In this document: piece after piece, positions 49,072 to 58,531 of the stretch
Layout: each line of letters starts with the position of its first letter
Position numbering within the stretch: position 1 is the first letter of the stretch
NCBI GenBank assembly: GCA_009763385.1
Contig: CM019827.1
Span: 97,996,177-98,060,176 of the forward strand
Reading direction: 5' to 3'
Origin: Coix lacryma-jobi var. lacryma-jobi
Taxonomy: Eukaryota > Streptophyta > Magnoliopsida > Poales > Poaceae
DNA length: 64,000 bases
The notes under the pieces: generated by a model
Seen by the model: only the letters and a program-made list of their open reading frames with translations
What the model was told of the DNA's origin: nothing
The model's database searches: none
Program-made: the position numbers and the translations under genes

Positions 49072-52063
49072 TGTAGCACCCTAAAATTTTCCCTCCAAAA
49101 CAAAATAGGTGGAAAATGATTTAATTATGTTTTTGTGAGCATTTAACCTAGGGTTTAAAATAATTTTTGTTGAATTAAAATATTTGTGGCAACATGTTTA
49201 TGCACTCATGCTGATGCATCGGATTTATTGAAGTGACTGGGTTTTGTCAAAATTTAGTTTGAATTCAAACTCCTTTTGGAAATGTTTTGAAATGCTTTGA
49301 AACAAATGAAAAAGGATTTCCTTTTCTCTTCCTCTCTCCTTCCCTTGTTTCGGCCCATCCGCCCAGGCAGCCCAGCCGCCGACTCCCTTCCCCTCTCCTC
49401 CCCGCGCTGGGCCGCTTCTTCCCCTTCTCCTCGCGCGCACGGCCCACGGGCCGGCCTGTCGCGCCATGCCGTAGCAACCGGCGCCTTCTCCCTTCTCTCT
49501 CTCTGACGTCGCGGCCCCGCCCGTCAGCGACCTCCTCCTTCCTCTTCCGCGCAGCTCGCCCGAGCGCAACCGCCGCGGCCACACCTTCCGATTCCTCCGC
49601 GCGTCGTGCAGCGCTGCCCCCTCGACTCCGTTTTCCCCTCGGCTATAAAGCAGCCGCAGCCGCTCCGCTCCTCCTTTTTCTCAACCACTCCTCTCTCCTC
49701 GCGTCCGAGCTCCGCCGTTCCCTTCCGCGCCCGAGCTCCGCCGCCGCCGTCGACTCTCCGGTCCGGCGTCCCCTCCGTCCCTCCGCCTTCATCAAGCCTC
49801 GCTGCGTTTCGGTGAAGCCGCCGAACCTCCTTCTTTCCTCTCTTTTGCACTCACCTTGCTCTAACCGCCGCACTCCGTGAGCAGGTACCCCGCCGGTCGC
49901 CGCGCTCCGCCGTTCGCCGTGGGTCGCCACCTCCGAGTCCTCCCCTCCGGTTACTTTCCGCCGTGGTGAGCCCCCTCGATCTCCTCTATCTCTCTGTTCG
50001 CTTGGTTTGGTCGGAGGTGAGCTTCGCGGCCAAGTCCGCGAGCTTCCGCGTCCCGGCCATGGCGTGTGCGTGCCCGACGTCGCGACGTGGCCACGACGTC
50101 GCGGCCCGTGCCCTGCCCGCGGCGCGCCGTCGGCCGCCCCGCGCGTCCACGCCCCCCCCCGATCTAATCTGAGCCGCCCGTTCGCGATCCATCGGCCGTG
50201 AGTAGCCCGTACCCCTTCGGGGGAGTTTTTGCTAAAGAACCCCCGAAGAAACCTCGAACCAACCCGCGCTCCAATCAGTACTGTGCTCTGAGTCTTTGCA
50301 ATCTTCCTTCCAGGCCCCTGCGTTTCCTTTGATTTGAGGCGCAGTCCCGCCGGTGGGGAATATGATTTAAAATCCAGTTTAAATTCTGTTTTAAAATTCA
50401 AATTGATTTCAGTCTATTTACAGAAATGCCACTACATTGTTTTGCTTATAAAATCCACGTTTTAGCTCCGATTTGATCCATTCAAATTGCGTTAGCTTCG
50501 TAATTTAGTGCTCTACCCGTTTATGCCCCTGTTGGTCTGTTTTGGACAGTTTAGATGTAGGGTCCAAGTTAATCTTGTTTAGGGCTTTTTATACATCGTT
50601 TCGATCGTAACTTTCACGCCGTAACTCCGTTTTCGATGAACCAAAACTTGTTGTGATCGTATAGATGCGTACTTCTGTTTTATCAAAGTTTTATTTCAGT
50701 TTAATACTGTTTGGTGTATTGTTCTAATAATAGCTCTGTTTGCATCGTGTATGTTTGCACCTGGAATGCGTGGTGATGTTGTGTTCGAGTAGACGGTGAG
50801 TCGGTGTGGTACGACCAGGACCCCGCGTTCAGTGATCAGCAGGAGGATCAACTTTTCGACAACCAAGGCAAGTTAGCATGGGATCTCCTTGTTTACCTAT
50901 ACACTATACTTTAATCACTCATTTATGCATGTGTCCAACTGAGCAACCTTAGAAAACCCACTTAGCTTTGTGATCTGTGATGTTCTTGTTCCCGTGGGGT
51001 ATATGCATATGGGTAGCTTTGCTAGTGCTAACTGACTTATAATCGATCCAGTCCAATGATGAATTTTGTTTCTCATGATGATATGTTGTTAAACGGTTAA
51101 TAAAACTTGCTGTTAGCAAAAGCTGGGATTGACAGTGCTACCATGAGTGCTATATGGCTCTGGTTTTAGCTCAGTAAACTGGACCTTGTCTAATATGGCA
51201 GCGGTGACCCGAAAGGGCGCAAAAGGGGCTTGCCACTTTGGGTGTAGGGCTGCTCCTGTTTCTATGTGTATAGCTGCGATGGCCTTGTGCCATAGAAAAG
51301 GGGGGTTGCTACATCTGCCTGCCAAGGAAACCTAGCGGCCCTGACCTGTTAGACGAACCAGCGAAAGGCTTCATAGTGTGCCCTGCCGATCTACCTCGGA
51401 AGTGGATCAAGAGGTTGGCCGCCTCGGGCACAAGGGTAACACGGCTTGTGGGTAAAGATGCACCACCTCTGCAGAGTGTAAAACTGTTATAACAGCCGTG
51501 CTCACGGTCACGAGCGGCCCGGAAAACTAGCGGAACTATGAAACTTAACAATTGTTACTTTATGTTGTTGGTACTTTATGATGTCATATCTTATCTTTGT
51601 TGGACAAATGGATCATGGGTTAAGGGTTAAGCACAATATTCGTTTACCTTAATGTTAAAACTTTGCCAACTTAAAAGCTACTGCAGTCAGACAGCGTCTG
51701 CCTTTTTGAGCCTCATGAACCCTATGTTAGCTTGCTAAGTACGTGGAGTACTTACGCTTGTTGTTTATCTTCTTTTTGGGCAAAATCCCGGATGGGTAAC
51801 AGATGAGGGTGCTGTTGGCGACTTTCCTGAAGACTTCTAGGCTAGCTGCTCCCCCAGTCGACGTTTCCCTGTGGTTTAGTTTGTGTACCAGTTCCGCGAT
51901 CTGTGTTTCAGTATGATGTAAGACTTTGTTTTGAGTACTATCGTGATGTAATAAACAATGTGATGATGCCACTCTTGTAATTTGTCTACTTATGTGTGTG
52001 ATTGTTTCCTGGGCACACATGAGCATTCCGCCTCAGTTTTATCCTTAAAATTGGGGTGTGACA
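49072..52063 (+). repeat. 5' LTR of the Tekay-like element
   Basis: It starts TGTAGCACCCTAAAATTTTC and ends TTGGGGTGTGACA. A CpG-rich block (49320-50330) contains a TATA box. A coding-like acidic stretch near 50790-50867 ends in AAG/GCAAGT. AATAAA occurs near 51950. Confidence 0.93.
49644..49650 (+). promoter_or_regulatory. TATA box of the Tekay-like 5' LTR
   Basis: TATAAAG sits in a CpG-rich pyrimidine-rich promoter context (CGGCTATAAAGCAG). Transcription would start about 30 bp downstream. The same box is at 59050-59056 in the 3' LTR. Confidence 0.6.
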
Positions 52064-52066
52064 AAT

Positions 52067-52079
52067 TGGTATCAGAGCC
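52067..52079 (+). other. Primer binding site of the Tekay-like element
   Basis: TGGTATCAGAGCC, complementary to initiator tRNA-Met, starts four bases after the LTR. Confidence 0.9.
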
Positions 52080-52255
52080 TTGTTGACTGTAGGACGCAAG
52101 CCTAGCTAGGAAATGGCCGTCTAACACCTTCTTGCTTCCTGTTCATGCTTATTTTATTAACTTGTTAATTTATTAAAATTTTATGCTCCTTATTCTTATT
52201 CTATTGCATAAAACTAATTGTTTCCGCTTATCTTATCTTGTTTTATGACGTCAGG

Positions 52256-53287
52256 ATGCCTCGCATGAACGCCCGTGCCTACTGTGCTCTTTTCACCAGC
52301 CAGCCTGCTCCCCCTGTGGTTCACATCCCCGACAGTGACGGTTCCTCCAGCTCCTCCAACGACGTCTTCGCGGAGGATGAAGAGTTGACCGTTACTCCAG
52401 CAGTTTCTGAGGAGCTAGCAGCGCCATCCCCGCCCCCTGCAGCAGTTCCCGAGTCTCCGGCTCCGGAGGTGCCTGCTCCGGAGGTGCCAGTCCCAGTGGA
52501 GCCTGAGCCTGAGGCGCCAGCGCCTGAGGTCCCTGCTCCAGAGGCACCCGCTCCTGCAGCACCTGACGCTCCACCAGCTCCTGCGGCGCCAGTCTTCGTG
52601 CCAGTGTATCCGGTGGTACACTCTCCCGCCGCTTCGTCAGCTTCGGCACCAGCACCCCCTGCCTCCCCAGCAGCGCAGGTGGTGGAAGACCTTGGTTGGG
52701 ATCGTCGCTTCATGTTTAAGAAGCCCGACGAGACAGCGTACTACCATAGTATGCTGGTTCGTCTGCTGGAGGAGTACTACCCGGACATGGAGGCTAAACT
52801 CCAATACCACTGCGGAGAGTACACCCACCCGTTGGAAGCTACATACTGGAAGTCCGACCTGATGGTTACAGGTTGGAAAGCTGCTGATCAAGCTCATGTC
52901 ATAGAGTCAGCTCACAGGACTACCACCAAGCGTAGTGATGCCCTCGCAAGTATGGAGGACGCAGCGCAGGATGCCTACCTGCATTATCATGGTCTACGTT
53001 TCCAGGAGATGAGGAATGATCGCTACCGCTACCTGCCCCAAAGTGACATGGAGGGCTCGTGGCGAACCCTGCTTCCTCCAGTGGAGTACCCGGTTCTGGT
53101 CTCTACTGCCCAGCATGCCTACGAGGTGCATAGGAAGGCCGACAAGGTGCAAGATGACCTGCGTGCTGCACAGAAGGTGATAAGGCGTTTGGAGCGCGAA
53201 GTGGATTACCTTCGCGGTGAGCTAGACTATGCAGCTGTCTACAAGAAGAAGTACAGAGCCAACGATGCCCCCGGTGGAGCCCAGTAG
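52256..53287 (+). CDS. Accessory ORF upstream of gag (ORF0-like)
   Basis: The first ATG in the frame is at 52256, 176 bp after the PBS; the product has 343 residues. Residues about 45-145 are rich in Pro, Glu, Ala and Val repeats (PAPEVPAPEV type). The central part has WDRRFMFKKPDE, an AYYHSMLVRLLEEYYP stretch and YRYLPQSDMEGSWR. The end (VQDDLRAAQKVIRRLEREVD) looks like a coiled coil. No catalytic motif is visible. It is intact while pol is broken. An equivalent frame is kept in the LARD-like element. The role could be in particle assembly or RNA binding; this is a guess. Confidence 0.7.
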   Translation: MPRMNARAYCALFTSQPAPPVVHIPDSDGSSSSSNDVFAEDEELTVTPAVSEELAAPSPPPAAVPESPAPEVPAPEVPVPVEPEPEAPAPEVPAPEAPAPAAPDAPPAPAAPVFVPVYPVVHSPAASSASAPAPPASPAAQVVEDLGWDRRFMFKKPDETAYYHSMLVRLLEEYYPDMEAKLQYHCGEYTHPLEATYWKSDLMVTGWKAADQAHVIESAHRTTTKRSDALASMEDAAQDAYLHYHGLRFQEMRNDRYRYLPQSDMEGSWRTLLPPVEYPVLVSTAQHAYEVHRKADKVQDDLRAAQKVIRRLEREVDYLRGELDYAAVYKKKYRANDAPGGAQ

Positions 53288-53955
53288 CTTTCCTACCATG
53301 ATCAGTTATCTCGTGTAGACACGTTGTTTAAGTTCAGTTTGTGTTATGTGAACCTGTGGTGTTTGTGTTGCCTATGTTAGTGAACTATGTTTGTTCGGAT
53401 CTTTGTCTGTGTGATGTGAAGTATGGGTTATGTCCGTGCTTCTCCAAGTTAACATCTTCTTATGTTATATAAAGTTGTTTACCTCCTTTCTGTGTTGCTG
53501 TTTTCTGGAGCAGCCTGTGTTTAAAGCTGTGTATCTCTTAATCCGTGACCCCAAAAATTGTGAAATTTTTGTGGGAGTATCTAGACTGATGTACCTTTCA
53601 AACAAATCTGGAACCAAGTCCTTATCTGTTCGGATCTAGGAGATATGCCTGTTTAAAGTCGATGTTTCTGCGCAGTCTGACATCCAGAACAGTTTCTGAT
53701 CAATGCTGTTTTCGGCCTAGAATCTGGCCGAATCTGAAAAAGTGTTCTATATGAAAGTTGTAGATGGTTTCTTAAGCTTTCCAACGATGTCTGGTTCATC
53801 CCCGTTGGATTTCTGTAGCTCGAGATATGCCCGTTTTAGGGTGCTGCTGTTGACAAGAATGTGCACCGAAAATTTTCAGCAATGTTCATTTATGTCATAT
53901 ATACTTTCTATGTTGGATATAGAGGTCTAACTCTTGCGCATTTGTTGGTGAGCAG
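53288..53955. other. Spacer between accessory ORF and gag-pol
   Basis: AT-rich non-coding stretch of 668 bp. A TGTTGGTGAGCAG stretch just before the gag ATG (53956) resembles a 3' splice site, so gag-pol may be made from spliced RNA. No other feature was seen. Confidence 0.45.
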
Positions 53956-56900
53956 ATGGCAGCAAGGGGTGGACGCGGGAGAGGTCGTGGCCGTGGGCGT
54001 GGTGCTCCTATGGACCCGCCGCCGCCACCGCCGCCGGTGACCATCGAGCAGTTGATGGCCACGCAGAATCAACTTATGCATGCCATGATGAACCGCCTGG
54101 ATCAGGCGCCCGCTGCCGCACCTCAACCTCTTCAAGTCAGGGACCGTCGAGGGGAGTTCCTGAAGGGCCATCCACCTGTGTTCTCTCACGCCTCTGAACC
54201 ACTGGAGGCGGATGACTGGCTCCGTGCAGTGGAAAAACAGCTGAACATCGCCCAGTGCACCGATTATGAGAAGGTGCTCTACGCTTCTGGGCAACTGCAG
54301 GGAGCTGCACAGGACTGGTGGGATGCGTTCATGTTCGGCCGTCCCCAAGATGCCCCAGTTGTTACATGGCAGGAGTTCAAGGAGAACTTCCGATCCTATC
54401 ACATCCCTGATGGTCTCGTAGAATTGAAGCAAGAGGAGTTCCGCTCTCTGAAGCAAGGGTCCATGTCAGTGGCGCAGTACCGCGACAAGTTTGCTCAGCT
54501 ATCGCGATATGCCCCCCAAGATGTGGTCAATGACAAGGACAAACAGCGCCGTTTCCTGAATGGTCTGTATGATGGGTTGCAACTCCAGTTGATGTCCAAC
54601 ACCTACCCGAACTATCAGGCCCTGGTCAATAGGGCGATAGTTATTGACAACAAGAGGAAGGAAATGGAAGCAAAGAAAAGAAGCTTCCAAGGCCAGTCAT
54701 CGGGGAGCAGCACTCGTCCCCGAATCAACCCACAGCAAGGTTACCCCCAGAGGAGTCAAGGCAACCAGTGGAACAGAGGACAGTACCCCCAGGGCAACCA
54801 GAACCAGCAGCGCCTTCCACATCAGCAACAGTCAGGTGGTCAGCGTTACCAGCAGCAGCCAGGAGGTCAGAGGTACCAGCAACAGCAGAGCGGCCAAGTA
54901 TCACGCCAGGGAGCACCCAACTCCGCTCCCATTAAGAATGCCGCTCAGCAGAACCCCAACGCTTGCTACCGTTGCGGGGAGTCAGGACACTACGCTCACC
55001 AGTGCCCCAAGAAGCAGAACCCCCAGGCCCCACAGAACCAGGCAGGAGCTCAGAAGCAGAATGCTCGTCCACCTCACACTGGACGGGTGAATCATGTAGC
55101 TGCCGAGAGTGCCCTGGATGCACCGGATGTTATGATGAGTACGTTCAGCATCAACTCAATCCCAGCAACCATACTTTTTGATTCTGGTGCTTCGCATTCT
55201 TTCATTTCACAGTCGTTTGTTAGAATGCATGGTGTGCCTTTATGTGCAATGAAAGAAACAATCATAGTAAACTCACCAGGGGGTAGTATGCCTGCAAGTT
55301 TTTGGAGCCCTACCTCTAGTGTCAACCTAAGGGGGGTAGACTTTAAAGTAAAGCCTATAGTGCTAAGAACAGCAGGTATAGATCTCATCTTGGGTATGGA
55401 CTGGATGAAGCAACATGGGGCTGTCATTCAGTGTCAAGAAAGGTCAGTTGTTGTAACTACACCTAAGGGAGACAGAATCTGTGTGCAAGTGGTGTTAAAA
55501 GAGCAGCCAACTGCCACGGTCAACCAGATGGATGCTAGTGGTGCAGAGCAAGATCGGGTGGTGGACGAGTTCCCTGATGTCTTTCCGGATGATCTGCCAG
55601 GTATGCCACCTGATCGCGATGTTGAGTTCATTATTGAATTACTGCCTGGAACTGCACCAATATCAAAAAGACCATATAGAATGGGGGTAAATGAATTAGA
55701 AGAACTTAAGAAACAGCTTAAGGAGTTGTTAGAGAAAGGGTATATACGTCCTAGTGCTTCTCCTTGGGGAGCACCAGTGATCTTTGTGGATAAGAAAGAT
55801 GGTAGCCAGAGGATGTGTGTGGATTATAGGTCTTTAAATGAGGTTACCATTAAAAACAAATACCCTCTACCCCGGATAGACGATCTATTTGACCAACTTA
55901 GAGGAGCATGTGTGTTCTCTAAAATAGATCTCCGATCTGGGTATCACCAGTTGAAAATCCGGAACTCAGACATTCCTAAGACCGCCTTCACCACGCGGTA
56001 TGGACTGTATGAGTATACAGTGATGTCTTTTGGTCTGACCAATGCCCCAGCCTACTTCATGTATCTGATGAATAAAGTGTTCATGGAATACCTAGATAAG
56101 TTTGTGGTGGTGTTCATAGATGACATTCTAGTGTTCTCTAAAACAGAGGAGGAACACGCGGAACATCTGAGGATGGTTCTGCAGAAGTTAAGAGAGCATC
56201 AGCTCTATGCCAAGAGGAGCAAGTGTGAATTTTGGCTGAAAGAAGTCTCTTTCTTAGGGCATGTTGTCTCTAACGGAGGTATATCCGTTGATCCTAGCAA
56301 GGTGCAAGATGTGTTGGATTGGAATCCGCCAACTAATGCCAGTGAAATCCGAAGTTTCCTGGGTTTGGCCGGGTATTATAGAAGGTTCATTGAAGGATTC
56401 TCCAAGCTCGCAAAGCCTATGACTGCCTTGTTAGAGAAGAACGCTAAGTTTGTGTGGTCTGATAAATGCCAAGCAAACTTTGAAGAGTTTAAGAAGAGAT
56501 TGACCTCAGCACCAGTCCTAGTTCTGCCAGACTTGAATAAAAGCTTCTCCATCTATTGCGATGCATCTCGTCTGGGACTTGGATGTGTTCTAATGCAAGA
56601 AGGAAGAGTAGTGGCCTACGCATCTAGACAACTGAGGAAACACGAGGTGAACTATCCAACTCATGATTTGGAGTTAGCAGCTGTGGTCCATGCTCTGAAG
56701 ATATGGAGACATTATCTGGTTGGGCATAAGTGTGACGTGTATACGGATCATAAAAGTCTGAAGTATATATTCACCCAGTCAGATCTGAACTTGAGGCAAC
56801 GCCGTTGGCTAGAACTGATCAAAGACTATGACCTAGAGGTGCATTATCACCCGGGAAAGGCCAATGTCGTGGCCGATGCCTTGAGTAGAAAAACCTACGC

Positions 56901-57468
56901 AAACGGTCTGCAAGTGGAACGCATGTCAGCAGAGTTGAGAGCTGAAATGGCATACCTTAATCTATGTTTTGCCAACAATGTGGTGGAAATGTCAGTTGAA
57001 CCTACCTTGGAGAAAGAAATCCGTGAGGGTCAGTTGAAAGATGAGAAGTTGAAAGAGATAGCAGAAAACATAGTGCTTGGAAAGGCACCAGGATTCCGGA
57101 TGGATGATAATGGGACTCTTTGGTTTGGAAAGAGGATTTGTGTGCCCGATGTGAAAGCTATCCGTGATGCCATTTTGCGGGATGCACACGAATCTGCCTA
57201 TTCCATTCACCCCGGTAGCACCAAAATGTACTTGGACCTGAAAGAAAAATACTGGTGGTATGGTATGAAACGAGATGTAGCAGAATATGTGGCTCTATGT
57301 GACACCTGTCAGAAGGTCAAAGCTGAACATCAAAGGCCAGCAGGACTGTTACAGCCTATGCAGATACCCGAGTGGAAATGGGAAGAAGTGGGAATGGACT
57401 TTATCACTGGATTACCCCGTACACAAAGAGGCTATGACTATACGGGTAATAGTCGACCGTCTCACTAA
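53956..57468 (+). CDS. Ty3/gypsy gag-pol polyprotein, ends early by frame break in integrase
   Basis: ATG at 53956; 1170 residues. A Gly/Arg-rich start (GRGRGRGRG) is followed by the retrotransposon gag domain (WLRAVEKQLN, about 90-230), a Gln-rich linker, and zinc knuckle CYRCGESGHYAHQC (about 337-350). Protease has LFDSGASHSFIS (about 404). RT has MCVDYRSLN, IDLRSGYHQL and the catalytic FIDDILVFS (about 720). RNase H has YCDASRLGLG, YTDHKSLKY and ADALSRK. The integrase HHCC finger runs from HESAYSIHPGS to CDTCQKVK. After the catalytic Asp in GMDFITGLP the frame is lost near 57436. Confidence 0.93.
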   Translation: MAARGGRGRGRGRGRGAPMDPPPPPPPVTIEQLMATQNQLMHAMMNRLDQAPAAAPQPLQVRDRRGEFLKGHPPVFSHASEPLEADDWLRAVEKQLNIAQCTDYEKVLYASGQLQGAAQDWWDAFMFGRPQDAPVVTWQEFKENFRSYHIPDGLVELKQEEFRSLKQGSMSVAQYRDKFAQLSRYAPQDVVNDKDKQRRFLNGLYDGLQLQLMSNTYPNYQALVNRAIVIDNKRKEMEAKKRSFQGQSSGSSTRPRINPQQGYPQRSQGNQWNRGQYPQGNQNQQRLPHQQQSGGQRYQQQPGGQRYQQQQSGQVSRQGAPNSAPIKNAAQQNPNACYRCGESGHYAHQCPKKQNPQAPQNQAGAQKQNARPPHTGRVNHVAAESALDAPDVMMSTFSINSIPATILFDSGASHSFISQSFVRMHGVPLCAMKETIIVNSPGGSMPASFWSPTSSVNLRGVDFKVKPIVLRTAGIDLILGMDWMKQHGAVIQCQERSVVVTTPKGDRICVQVVLKEQPTATVNQMDASGAEQDRVVDEFPDVFPDDLPGMPPDRDVEFIIELLPGTAPISKRPYRMGVNELEELKKQLKELLEKGYIRPSASPWGAPVIFVDKKDGSQRMCVDYRSLNEVTIKNKYPLPRIDDLFDQLRGACVFSKIDLRSGYHQLKIRNSDIPKTAFTTRYGLYEYTVMSFGLTNAPAYFMYLMNKVFMEYLDKFVVVFIDDILVFSKTEEEHAEHLRMVLQKLREHQLYAKRSKCEFWLKEVSFLGHVVSNGGISVDPSKVQDVLDWNPPTNASEIRSFLGLAGYYRRFIEGFSKLAKPMTALLEKNAKFVWSDKCQANFEEFKKRLTSAPVLVLPDLNKSFSIYCDASRLGLGCVLMQEGRVVAYASRQLRKHEVNYPTHDLELAAVVHALKIWRHYLVGHKCDVYTDHKSLKYIFTQSDLNLRQRRWLELIKDYDLEVHYHPGKANVVADALSRKTYANGLQVERMSAELRAEMAYLNLCFANNVVEMSVEPTLEKEIREGQLKDEKLKEIAENIVLGKAPGFRMDDNGTLWFGKRICVPDVKAIRDAILRDAHESAYSIHPGSTKMYLDLKEKYWWYGMKRDVAEYVALCDTCQKVKAEHQRPAGLLQPMQIPEWKWEEVGMDFITGLPRTQRGYDYTGNSRPSH

Positions 57469-58531
57469 GGTCGCTCACTTCCTACCAGTTAAGACCACTT
57501 ATTCTGGGGCAAGGTTAGCAGAACTGTACATGGAGAGGATTGTGTCTCTGCATGGTGTTCCAAAGAAAATAGTGTCTGACAGAGGGACACAGTTCACTTC
57601 TCACTTTTGGTATCAAGTACATCAATCCTTGGGAACTGAGCTGACTTTCAGTTCTGCATATCACCCACAGACAGATGGGCAGACTGAAAGGATAAACCAG
57701 ATCTTGGAGGACATGTTGAGAGCATGTGCCCTTCAGCATGGGACTAGTTGGGATAAAAGCCTGCCATATGCTGAATTCTCATACAACAACAGTCACCAGA
57801 AGAGTCTGAAAATGGCTCCTTTCGAAGCTTTGTATGGGCGAAAGTGTAGAACTCCTTTGTTCTGGAATCAGACAGGAGAAACTCAAGTGTTCGGACCGGA
57901 TGTCCTTAGGAATGCTGAAGAACAAGTAAGGATGATCCGAGATAACCTAAGGATAGCTCAATCCCGACAGAAGAGTTATGCAGATACTCGCAGGAGGGAC
58001 TTAGTTTTTAAAGTGGGAGACTATGTGTATTTGAAAGTGTCACCCATGAGAAGCGTAAAGAGGTTTAACATGAAAGGAAAGTTGGCACCCAGATACATAG
58101 GTCCTTTCCGGATCTTAGCCAGACGTGGAGAAGTGGCCTATCAGCTCGAGTTACCTGAAAAGTTATCAGGTGTGCATGATGTGTTCCATGTTTCTCAGCT
58201 AAAGAAATGCCGAGGAGTGCCTGAAGAGCAAGTTCCCCTGGAAGAGATCAAGATAGGAGAGGATCTCACTTATGAGAGAGACCCTGTCAAGATCTTGGAA
58301 ACAGCAGAAAGAGTTACCAGGAGCCGAGTTGTCAAGATGTGCAAGGTTCAGTGGAACCGGTACAAGAAGAAGAGGCTACCTGGGAAAGAGAAGAAGATCT
58401 TCGGAAATCTTATCCCCAGTTGTTTGAGTAAGCTCCAATCGAATCTCGAGGACGAGATTCATCTTAAGGGGGTTAGAGTTGTACACCCTAAAATTTTCCC
58501 TCCAAAACAAAATAGGTGGAAAATGATTTAA
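57437..58531 (+). pseudogene. Ty3/gypsy integrase core and C-terminal chromodomain region, shifted frame
   Basis: Continues integrase in another frame: VIVDRLTKVAHF, then the second catalytic Asp in SDRGTQFTS and the Glu in QTDGQTERIN. The GPY/F-like stretch (LAPRYIGPFRIL) and HDVFHVSQLKKC follow. The last part (ILETAERVTRSRVVKMCKVQ) matches the start of a chromodomain, which guides insertion to heterochromatin in chromoviruses. A second frame break near 58365 shifts the tail; the usual stop appears to be TAA at 58429 in the other frame. Confidence 0.85.
58464..58478 (+). other. Polypurine tract of the Tekay-like element
   Basis: TTAAGGGGGTTAGAG lies directly before the 3' LTR start (TGTACACCC at 58480). 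Confidence 0.8.

Noticed and set aside
49222..50401. ORFs up to 252 residues, repeated at 58632-59807
   Set aside because: They lie in the CpG-rich part of the Tekay-like LTRs on both strands; they hold the promoter and leader, not a protein gene.
53908..54456. 182-residue minus-strand ORF
   Set aside because: It is a shadow of the gypsy gag region.
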